From Prevotella sp. CAG:1185 (GTDB lineage: Bacteria; Bacteroidota; Bacteroidia; Bacteroidales; Bacteroidaceae), in contig HF992535.1 in the NCBI GenBank assembly GCA_000436695.1, forward strand, positions 1 through 12,530: a stretch of 12,530 nt of DNA. The letters are read 5' to 3'. The notes under the pieces are model-generated. The model saw only the letters and a program-made list of their open reading frames with translations, was not told the DNA's origin and did no database searches. The translations under genes were made by a program, and so were the position numbers. Shown here piece after piece: positions 1 through 4,558 of this stretch (the stretch's first letter is position 1; every line of letters starts with the position of its first letter).

Positions 1-318
1 CGAACTCCAGTAGACCGGACGATAGAAATACTCGGCGCCGATAAACGCGTTATACTGCGCTGCCGTGAGCACATAGCTCAGGTCGAGGTTGCGGCGCGTC
101 CATGCCGAGCTGTAAAGGTCGTTCTTAGAACTGAGCGCCATGAGATAGTCGAGGTTTATTTCATACACGGCGTCATACTGACTCTCGTATAATCCCAGTT
201 CGTAGGCCATCTTGTCTGTAAGGAACAGAGCCTCCTGACGGGCCTGCGAGTATGTCATTGCCTGCAACGTAACCGTTGTTATCATCATTATGATGAAGGA
301 TGTAAATAATCTTTTCAT
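1..318 (-). CDS. Small secreted protein of unknown function (5' part, cut by window edge)
   Basis: The frame is open from an ATG at 316-318 to the window edge, giving 106 codons without a stop, so the C-terminus is missing. The start MKRLFTSFIIMMITTVTLQA is a clear signal peptide: two basic residues, a hydrophobic core, and likely cleavage after LQA. The mature part contains LTDKMAYELGL, then QYDAVYEINLDYLM, then WTRRNLDLSYVLTAAQYNAF. The two 'AQY/SQYxA' segments at an interval of roughly 40 residues suggest an internal repeat of helical segments. This loosely recalls small periplasmic Spy/CpxP-like proteins, but I cannot assign it to that family. Similar short secreted proteins occur in Prevotella and Bacteroides and have no known role to my knowledge. 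The gene is transcribed away from the 728-1153 gene and has its own promoter at 376-406. The start is secure because signal peptide and promoter spacing agree. The function is unknown. Confidence 0.8.
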   Translation of the reverse strand, partial: MKRLFTSFIIMMITTVTLQAMTYSQARQEALFLTDKMAYELGLYESQYDAVYEINLDYLMALSSKNDLYSSAWTRRNLDLSYVLTAAQYNAFIGAEYFYRPVYWSS

Positions 319-375
319 AACCGTCAAATTTTAAAATGTTAGACAATCAGTAGCCTTGAGCAACTTTTCTGAGAG

Positions 376-406
376 CAAAGGTAGTGAAAATTGCGATACG
401 GCGCAA
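376..406 (-). promoter_or_regulatory. Bacteroidetes-type promoter for the minus-strand secreted protein
   Basis: Read on the minus strand, TACCTTTG (376-383) matches the -7 consensus TAnnTTTG. A TTG lies at 404-406, exactly 20 bases upstream. Transcription would start near 369, giving a leader of about 50 nt before the ATG at 318. There is no Shine-Dalgarno site, and the bases just before the ATG are A/T-rich, as is usual in this phylum. Confidence 0.6.
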
Positions 407-583
407 GCGTTTAACCCTATTGTTATGGCGGATTTTCCCTACAGATTAGTGGGTTTTGCCCCACAGACAGCCTGCCCACACGTACAAGACGGTGAGGAGA
501 GAGTGGGGCGGAAAGGGACGAAAATAAAACATTTTTTAATCTTTATCTATCGTATTGTGAACAGATATTGCACAAAACGGGCG

Positions 584-591
584 TAATTTTG
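584..591 (+). promoter_or_regulatory. -7 promoter element for the RteC-like/M15 pair
   Basis: TAATTTTG matches TAnnTTTG. No TTG sits at the ideal 20-base spacing; the nearest ones, at 555-557 and 568-570, are 26 and 13 bases away. The upstream half is therefore weak, or an activator may be needed. Transcription from about 598 would give a GC-rich leader of about 130 nt before the ATG at 728. Confidence 0.4.
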
Positions 592-655
592 CCCCCGAAA
601 CAGGACCGAAGACCGACAAGGAGAGATTGTTTCAGACGATAACACGCGCCAACGA

Positions 656-681
656 CTGCCGCGCTACGCTACGGCGGGCAG
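656..681 (+). promoter_or_regulatory. GC-rich hairpin in the leader of the RteC-like gene
   Basis: CTGCCGC (656-662) can pair with GCGGGCAG (674-681), leaving one bulged G. The loop is about 11 bases (663-673). It lies about 45 bases before the ATG at 728 and has no following T run at the base of the stem, so it is a leader structure rather than a terminator. Its role is unknown. Confidence 0.35.
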
Positions 682-727
682 GGCAGAGGCGGACGTAAAA
701 AACAACTTTTTAAAACTTAATTGGAAT

Positions 728-1153
728 ATGATTGTAAGTATTAACCTGAACAAAGACAAGAAAAAAGACTTTGCCGACATGCTGAGCAAGGAACAGCGCG
801 ACAGCGCAAAAAGAATAATGGCACAGCAACTGGGCCAGCTGCTGACACGCAACCCGGCCGAGAACCTGTACTGGATGGAGAGCAAGACCGACCTTATGGA
901 ACTGGTCTACGACGTCTACTCGTCGCAGGCGCCAATCGACTCGCGCGGACATATCTACAGTTTCAGCGAGATGGCGCGCATGGCATGCTCGGTGCTGCAC
1001 GTGCCCATGCCCAAGAATCCTTACGCTATGGCATACAACGCGAGGGGAAGAAAGGGCATAAAGAAGCAGCCGTTCTTCAGCCGTTACTGCTGGCTGATGT
1101 TCTGCCGGCACTCGCGCAATCCGCTCTACGAGATGATAACACGCATACACTGA
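728..1153 (+). CDS. RteC C-terminal-domain-like protein
   Basis: A 141-residue, strongly basic, soluble protein with no signal peptide or membrane segment. Residues 49-66 (W, then SKTDLMELVYDVYSS) resemble from memory the conserved W-x-G-S-K-x-D-L-x-E-L-x-Y-A-L segment in the C-terminal domain of RteC. RteC is the DNA-binding activator of conjugative-transposon excision in Bacteroides. Residues 106-120 (RGRKGIKKQPFFSRY) are a basic patch in the place where RteC proteins also carry an R/K-rich stretch. The N-terminal 40 residues (KEQRDSAKRIMAQQLGQLL) look helical. The protein covers only about the C-terminal half of a normal RteC. It is followed after 61 bases by the M15 peptidase gene, and no promoter was seen between them, so they are probably co-transcribed. 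I infer a nucleic-acid-binding or regulatory role. No excision, mobilisation or integrase gene is present here, so RteC's own function should not be transferred. Confidence 0.6.
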   Translation: MIVSINLNKDKKKDFADMLSKEQRDSAKRIMAQQLGQLLTRNPAENLYWMESKTDLMELVYDVYSSQAPIDSRGHIYSFSEMARMACSVLHVPMPKNPYAMAYNARGRKGIKKQPFFSRYCWLMFCRHSRNPLYEMITRIH

Positions 1154-1214
1154 GCCACTTACGCAAAGGCAAAGTAACCATGAAAAACATTAATTGACCA
1201 TAAAACACACTAAA

Positions 1215-1664
1215 ATGGAGGATAACACAAAGACAAGACTTTCGGAACATTTCACTCTGGAAGAGATGTGCCGCTCGGGCGCGGCAATAAAGCATCACAT
1301 AAGCAACACGCCCGACAAGAAACAGACCGAACGGCTCAGACAGCTGTGCCTGAACGTGCTCGAACCGCTGCGCAGGCGATTCGGCGTGATACGCATAACG
1401 AGCGGATTCCGCTCCGAACGGCTCAACGCCATTGTGGGCGGGGCAGACACTTCGCAGCACATGAGGGGCGAGGCTGCCGACATACACATATCGAACATGG
1501 AGACGGGGCGCAAGATGTATGAATACATTGAGGCAAACCTCGACTTCGACCAGCTCCTGTTTGAACATTCAATGAGCAACGGGGCGTGTTGGCTGCACGT
1601 TTCTTACAAGGCCGTCAAGGGCCTTAACCGCCATGACGCCGTACCTTTCTATAAGGCGGCATGA
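1215..1664 (+). CDS. M15-family (Peptidase_M15_3) D-Ala-D-Ala carboxypeptidase-like metallohydrolase
   Basis: A 149-residue zinc peptidase domain and nothing else. The M15 metal-site motifs are intact. SGFRS is at 63-67. SQHMRGEAAD at 80-89 supplies ligands H82 and D89. WLHVSY at 126-131 supplies the third ligand, H128, and E117 in DQLLFE is a candidate general base. The opening FTLEEMCRSGAA is typical of the M15_3 subfamily, known from phage endolysins and many Bacteroidales genomes. These enzymes cut peptide stems of peptidoglycan. The ATG at 1215 was chosen over an in-frame TTG at 1194 because it follows an A-rich leader and begins at the domain edge. There is no signal peptide, so the protein is either cytoplasmic or released by lysis or another secretion route, as for phage-type lysins. 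It is paired with the upstream RteC-like gene and ends in a strong terminator. Confidence 0.9.
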   Translation: MEDNTKTRLSEHFTLEEMCRSGAAIKHHISNTPDKKQTERLRQLCLNVLEPLRRRFGVIRITSGFRSERLNAIVGGADTSQHMRGEAADIHISNMETGRKMYEYIEANLDFDQLLFEHSMSNGACWLHVSYKAVKGLNRHDAVPFYKAA

Positions 1665-1698
1665 GGCTGCACAACACACAGACTTTTAATATATTGTC

Positions 1699-1736
1699 AA
1701 AGGCCGTCTTTTGCGCTGCGAAAGGCGGTCTTTTTA
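1699..1736 (+). terminator. Rho-independent terminator after the M15 gene
   Basis: A 15-base arm (1699-1713) pairs with 1719-1733, with G·T pairs but no bulge, around the five-base loop CGCTG. The 3' arm ends in TTTTT (1731-1735). It lies 35 bases after the M15 stop codon and closes the two-gene unit. Confidence 0.85.
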
Positions 1737-1843
1737 TGATGAAAAAGCAGCATATTATACATAAAAAATTTGGTGGATACCGACATTTCGCACACAAAAA
1801 ATTTGGTGGAAGGCGGAATTATGGCCATCTCAATGTAAAATAA
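1736..1843 (+). CDS. Possible 35-residue basic micro-protein with an internal 11-residue repeat
   Basis: An ATG at 1736 (or 1739), immediately after the T tail of the M15 terminator, opens 35 codons. The peptide contains HKKFGGYRHFA followed directly by HKKFGGRRNYG. It is rich in Lys, Arg, His and Gly and has no membrane segment. The repeat arises from two identical 15-base DNA copies spaced 33 bases apart, so the matching peptide may only reflect a DNA repeat that happens to stay in frame. I see no promoter directly upstream, and a terminator sits exactly at its start. It may well be untranslated. The family is not recognised. Confidence 0.2.
   Translation: MMKKQHIIHKKFGGYRHFAHKKFGGRRNYGHLNVK
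1763..1810 (+). repeat. Two 15-base direct repeats spaced 33 bases
   Basis: AAAAAATTTGGTGGA occurs at 1763-1777 and again, identically, at 1796-1810. The A-tract plus TTTGG resembles an upstream (-33-like) promoter half found often in Prevotella, but no TAnnTTTG element follows at the proper distance from either copy. These could be protein-binding sites or remnants of a duplicated promoter segment. Confidence 0.6.
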
Positions 1844-2029
1844 ACAAAGGATTATCGTTGGGAAAACGGCATCAACTATCTGCCTGTATACATGACGATG
1901 TTTCTATAATCTATTATAAAGCATGACAAAGCCGCAAGACGAAACACAACAAACGGGAATGCAGGAAGGCGGAACGATGAAAAACGCCAAAGTTTGCCGT
2001 GAACGTCATGCGGCTGAATAGGTATGAAA

Positions 2030-2809
2030 CTAAAATGTCATGCTCATGCTTACGCCCACATTGCTGCCGTCATAATAGGGCAGGGCGGCAAGGACTTTGG
2101 AACGGTGGCAGGCCGACTTGCGGAACAGCAGGGGATAGAGCTTGTAGGCAAGTTTGGTGCTTACGATGCCTATACACGCCCCGGCAACAACATCGTTGAT
2201 CCAGTGGCGGTCGTTATATATGCGCAGATAAGCCGTAGTGGCTGCCACGGCATAGCCCGACCAGGCTATCAGGGGCGACACCGACTTGTATTCTTCATAA
2301 AGAAACTGCGCGCCCATAAAGGCGGTGGCAGTATGGCCGGAAGGAAAAGAGTTGCGGGTACTTACGTCGGGACGGCGCTCGCTAATGGCAAGTTTCATGG
2401 TGTTGACGATGATGCCCATCGTGGCATACGACATGGCAAGCATTATTGTACGGTCCTTGAACGAATGGCGGCCGCGCAGTCCGGCGAGGTTGAGTCCGTA
2501 GACAGCCCCCACAGGCGCATACTGCACATAGTCGTCAACATGCACCTTGTGCTTGTCCTTCGGCACGACGGCATACTTAACGGCGCGCTTCTGTCTTACC
2601 ATCCAGCCGTTCTCGATATACAGCGCCGACACGCCAATAAGGGCGGCAGGCACAACAATGTCAACGGCTTTGAGTCTGTGGCAGTCATCAAAAGTTTTCT
2701 GGCGCGGCATATCGCAGCGCAGACTGTCGCCGGCTCTTACGGCTGAAGATAAAAGGAGAAACAGCACAACGAGGCATATTTTGAATAGGGGCGTTATCTT
2801 ATTCTTCAT
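2030..2809 (-). CDS. PAP2-superfamily phosphatase, exported
   Basis: A 259-residue phosphatidic-acid-phosphatase type 2 protein. All three signature motifs are present. KLAISERRP (139-147) fits KxxxxxxRP. PSGH is at 156-159. R196, H202 and D206 in RIYNDRHWIND fit RxxxxxHxxxD; the usual Ser before the Arg is Leu here. The first 26 residues (to AVRA) form a signal peptide. Hydrophobic stretches at about 50-65, 122-138, 180-195 and 207-223 frame the active site, consistent with a periplasm-facing membrane enzyme. The family removes phosphate from lipid phosphates such as undecaprenyl pyrophosphate, phosphatidic acid or lipid A; the substrate cannot be told from sequence. The ATG at 2809 was chosen over an upstream in-frame ATG (2938) because it starts the signal peptide and lies downstream of a -7 element. 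The C-terminal tail ends in SNVGVSMSMTF, which resembles a terminal outer-membrane beta strand. It is convergent with the M15 gene. Confidence 0.88.
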   Translation of the reverse strand: MKNKITPLFKICLVVLFLLLSSAVRAGDSLRCDMPRQKTFDDCHRLKAVDIVVPAALIGVSALYIENGWMVRQKRAVKYAVVPKDKHKVHVDDYVQYAPVGAVYGLNLAGLRGRHSFKDRTIMLAMSYATMGIIVNTMKLAISERRPDVSTRNSFPSGHTATAFMGAQFLYEEYKSVSPLIAWSGYAVAATTAYLRIYNDRHWINDVVAGACIGIVSTKLAYKLYPLLFRKSACHRSKVLAALPYYDGSNVGVSMSMTF

Positions 2810-2862
2810 CGTTCTTATTATTATTTCGGGTGATTGATGTCTTAGCCGATAGCAGGAATCAG

Positions 2863-2870
2863 CAAAAATA
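2863..2870 (-). promoter_or_regulatory. -7 promoter element for the PAP2 gene
   Basis: On the minus strand TATTTTTG matches TAnnTTTG and would start a leader of roughly 45-50 nt before the ATG at 2809. No TTG is found 19-21 bases further upstream, so only half of the promoter is supported. Confidence 0.4.
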
Positions 2871-3150
2871 TCACACGGATATGTTGAAAAACACCTATCA
2901 AAGAACTGCCGTTTTATATATTTTTTAGAAATATACATAGCTTAAAAACTTATTTTAACCCCAATCCGACATCATAATCTGCCCTTATCTCCGCTTAATT
3001 ATGAGCCGGTTATCATCTGTCTTTTCGCAGTAGCGACGGTCTGTTTAAAGAAAAAAGGCAAAATATCGCAATCCGTCTTAAAAGCCGTAAACACCTGAAT
3101 ATCAGCGAATAAAGCACTGCCGACGCTCATAAGGGGAACACTATGCACAG

Positions 3151-3174
3151 CAGTTGAGCGTACAGTTGAGCGTG
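3151..3174 (+). repeat. 12-base tandem repeat just upstream of the HU-gene promoter
   Basis: CAGTTGAGCGT plus one base occurs twice head to tail (3151-3162 and 3163-3174), identical in 11 of 12 positions. It ends seven bases before the TTG of the promoter. Two direct sites about one helical turn apart, abutting a promoter, are the usual geometry for an activator or repressor. The binding protein is unknown. Confidence 0.55.
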
Positions 3175-3181
3175 ATAAAAC

Positions 3182-3212
3182 TTGACATCGCTGTTCAGAA
3201 GTATTATCTTTG
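3182..3212 (+). promoter_or_regulatory. Bacteroidetes promoter of the HU-like gene
   Basis: TTG (3182-3184), 20 bases, then TATCTTTG (3205-3212) is a full match to the phylum's sigma-ABfr consensus. Transcription would begin near 3219, leaving a leader of about 170 nt before the ATG at 3388. Confidence 0.75.
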
Positions 3213-3387
3213 CAAACGTGAACGACATGAAGCCGCAGGCAACCGGAAGGGCAGGGCAGTGACAGCCGGCAACCGCACCGACACAGACGGGCACCGGGCA
3301 ACATGAAAAACACACATACAAGAAGAAGCTTCTAATTGCAAAAACACAAAAATCTATTAACAACTAAAAAAAGAAAGGATAACAAAA

Positions 3388-3819
3388 ATGTCAGTATTTT
3401 ATAAATTGTATCAGGACAACAGAGAGGGTTCAGCAAACAAGGGTAAATGGTATGCACGCGCCGTGCATACAGGCACAGTGACAATAGACGACCTGGCAGA
3501 CGAGATGCAGGCAAACTGTACGGTGAAGAGAGCCGACATCGTGGCTGTATTGAGCGAACTGGTGGAGACCATGCAGAAGCATCTGCAGATGTCACACCGC
3601 GTGAAGCTCGACCGCCTCGGCACATTCAAAATCGGCATGCACACCGCTCCTGCCGACACCATAAAGGACTTCACAGCCAGCAACAACGTAAAGTCGGTGC
3701 ATATCCTGTTTCAGCCTGAAACAAAAATCGAGAAGGACAAGACACGCATACGCGCACTGCTCACAGGATGCAAGGTGCAGGAATTGCCCAAGAACGATGT
3801 CAGCGAACCGGCTGAATAA
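3388..3819 (+). CDS. Long-form HU-family DNA-binding protein (HU-related, Bacteroidales type)
   Basis: 143 residues, against about 90 for ordinary HU. The N-terminal segment (MSVFYKLYQDNREGSANKGK, then WYARAV) is the added strand seen in the Bacteroidales HU-related group. The helical dimerisation part follows at about 32-68 (TIDDLADEMQANCTVKRADI, then VAVLSELVETMQKHL). Next come V72-F80 with LDRLGTFKIGM, matching the conserved G-x-F segment of HU, and a DNA-binding arm and return strand at about 84-111. The C-terminal 30 residues are charged and probably flexible. These proteins bind and bend DNA; for this subgroup no specific role is established as far as I know. Genes of this type commonly precede a smalltalk gene and an amidase gene. 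Here smalltalk follows after 382 bases and no amidase does. The ATG follows a run of A-rich sequence and a clear promoter. Confidence 0.88.
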   Translation: MSVFYKLYQDNREGSANKGKWYARAVHTGTVTIDDLADEMQANCTVKRADIVAVLSELVETMQKHLQMSHRVKLDRLGTFKIGMHTAPADTIKDFTASNNVKSVHILFQPETKIEKDKTRIRALLTGCKVQELPKNDVSEPAE

Positions 3820-4201
3820 ATGGAGAATTGAGAGTTGAGAATGGAAAAACGAAGTTCGGCGTTAGCCAATTATGATTTGTCTTGAAGGTGAATGATGGTT
3901 ATTATGATGTGGAGGAGGATTATTATGATAAAGGCATTATATCTTACTTGATTGTTGTCGTAACCATCTGATATTGAGCGGCATTGAGCAATACTGAATA
4001 ATGCGTGAACGTGAGTTCTGACTTGTGTATTGCAACGCAGTTTTTATGACATCAGACAGGTGTCAGCCGGAATGCCGGACAATGACAAGACTTACCGTAA
4101 TTATAAACTCTGAAGGCCTTTCGGGGCAGGGTGTGGCGCCGGCTCTGCCCTCGAAAGGATTTATGCTAAACACTAACTGAAAATCAAACAAAAAAACTAA
4201 A
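3820..4201 (+). other. Long spacer between HU-like and smalltalk genes
   Basis: I see no ORF with family resemblance in these 382 bases. The spacer begins with imperfect seven-base repeats of the TTGAGA type (about 3824-3840), a low-complexity motif common in Bacteroidales spacers. It contains a TTGAGC pair at 3974-3979 and 3984-3989, then the strong hairpin at 4117-4158. No TAnnTTTG promoter was found close to 4202. The micro-gene may therefore be read through from the HU promoter or use a non-consensus promoter. Confidence 0.45.
4117..4158 (+). promoter_or_regulatory. Strong leader hairpin upstream of smalltalk
   Basis: CCTTTCG (4117-4123) and GGGCAG (4124-4129) pair with CTGCCC (4145-4150) and CGAAAGG (4152-4158). 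That makes 13 base pairs with one bulged T at 4151. The 15-base loop contains the self-complementary GGCGCC. No T run follows on either strand, so it does not read as an intrinsic terminator. It ends 43 bases before the smalltalk ATG and could act on mRNA stability, processing or translation. Confidence 0.6.
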
Positions 4202-4303
4202 ATGGGAACTAAGGACAAGAACAACATTTCGATTATTTTGAAGGTGATTGTAGCTGTGGCAACAGCCATACTTGGCGTGTTCGGAGTCAACGCGGCTATA
4301 TGA
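4202..4303 (+). CDS. Smalltalk family micro-protein (33 residues)
   Basis: The peptide starts MGTKDKNNISIILKVIVAV and continues ATAILGVFGVNAAI before a TGA at 4301-4303. A charged N-terminus of about eight residues precedes a single hydrophobic, Ala/Val/Ile/Gly-rich helix of about 22 residues ending in Asn-Ala-Ala. This is the recognisable pattern of the 'smalltalk' proteins, tiny single-pass membrane peptides of Bacteroidales. They are usually encoded between an HU-related DNA-binding gene and an N-acetylmuramoyl-L-alanine amidase gene; their function is unknown. The ATG follows a very A-rich leader (positions about 4180-4201), typical for the phylum. An intrinsic terminator starts 34 bases after the stop, and no amidase follows. 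It is easily missed because of its size. Confidence 0.85.
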   Translation: MGTKDKNNISIILKVIVAVATAILGVFGVNAAI

Positions 4304-4336
4304 AACTAAACAATGGTTTTTAATTGACCGAACAGC

Positions 4337-4377
4337 AAATCCGACAAGTTGAAAGACCTGCCGGATTTTTATTTTTC
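4337..4377 (+). terminator. Terminator after smalltalk
   Basis: AAATCCG (4337-4343) pairs with CGGATTT (4362-4368). The stem can be extended inward by CA/TG after one mismatch. It is followed by TTATTTTT. This closes the smalltalk transcript and confirms that no amidase gene belongs to the same unit. Confidence 0.7.
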
Positions 4378-4443
4378 TTGTGTAATATGTAAACATTTAT
4401 ACAAATTTTTCTTGAAAAAGAATAGATTATAAAAATAAATTGC

Positions 4444-4451
4444 TATATTTG
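4444..4451 (+). promoter_or_regulatory. -7 promoter element for the BACON lipoprotein gene
   Basis: TATATTTG matches TAnnTTTG, but the expected TTG about 20 bases upstream is absent. Transcription near 4458 would give a leader of about 100 nt. That leader contains a 7-bp hairpin (4475-4481 with 4490-4496) enclosing a four-codon ATG frame at 4484-4498. Confidence 0.4.
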
Positions 4452-4558
4452 GCAAATAAACCTTAACAAAGAAAACACATACCATGAAATATGTGTGAAG
4501 ACAATGAATAAGGGATTATAAATCATTGCGGAAATTAACCTATTTAAATTTATTGCTT

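Larger units (their letters stand above)
319..727. other. Divergent intergenic region
   Basis: These 409 bases separate two divergent genes and hold both of their promoters. A 76-codon open frame at 356-586 looks non-coding: it has no family resemblance and covers the minus-strand promoter. A short hairpin (GTGGG 449-453 with CCCAC 460-464) lies between the promoters. A second, larger one (656-681) lies in the leader of the plus-strand gene. No RNA gene was recognised. Confidence 0.5.
1665..2029. other. Convergent intergenic region between M15 and PAP2 genes
   Basis: These 365 bases hold the M15 terminator, the paired 15-base repeats and the doubtful 35-codon ORF. From 1844 to 2029 I see no gene, promoter or convincing terminator for the minus-strand PAP2 gene. 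Confidence 0.5.
2810..3387. other. Divergent intergenic region between PAP2 and HU-like genes
   Basis: These 578 bases hold the PAP2 -7 element (2863-2870), a 12-base tandem repeat (3151-3174), the strong HU-gene promoter (3182-3212) and a leader of about 170 nt. The leader includes two very short ATG frames (3227-3262, 11 codons; 3303-3335, 10 codons) and the palindrome AGAAGCTTCT (3324-3333). The stretch 2940-3140 shows no gene or structured RNA that I recognise. Confidence 0.5.

Noticed and set aside
356..586. 76-codon plus-strand open frame in the first intergenic region
   Set aside because: It has no recognisable domain or signal peptide, and it runs over the minus-strand promoter at 376-406.
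728..1664. A complete integrative or conjugative element suggested by the RteC-like protein
   Set aside because: No integrase, relaxase, RteA/B, attachment-site repeats or tRNA target were seen in the window.
2024..2746. 240-codon plus-strand frame opposite the PAP2 gene
   Set aside because: It is antisense to a gene with all three PAP2 motifs; its product is compositionally odd and matches no family.
2810..2938. Upstream in-frame extension of the PAP2 protein to an ATG at 2938
   Set aside because: The extension has no family resemblance, covers the -7 promoter element, and would precede the signal peptide.
4117..4158. Hairpin upstream of smalltalk read as a terminator for the HU-like gene
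   Set aside because: Neither strand has a T run after the stem; it ends in GGATTTATGC, so an intrinsic terminator is not supported.
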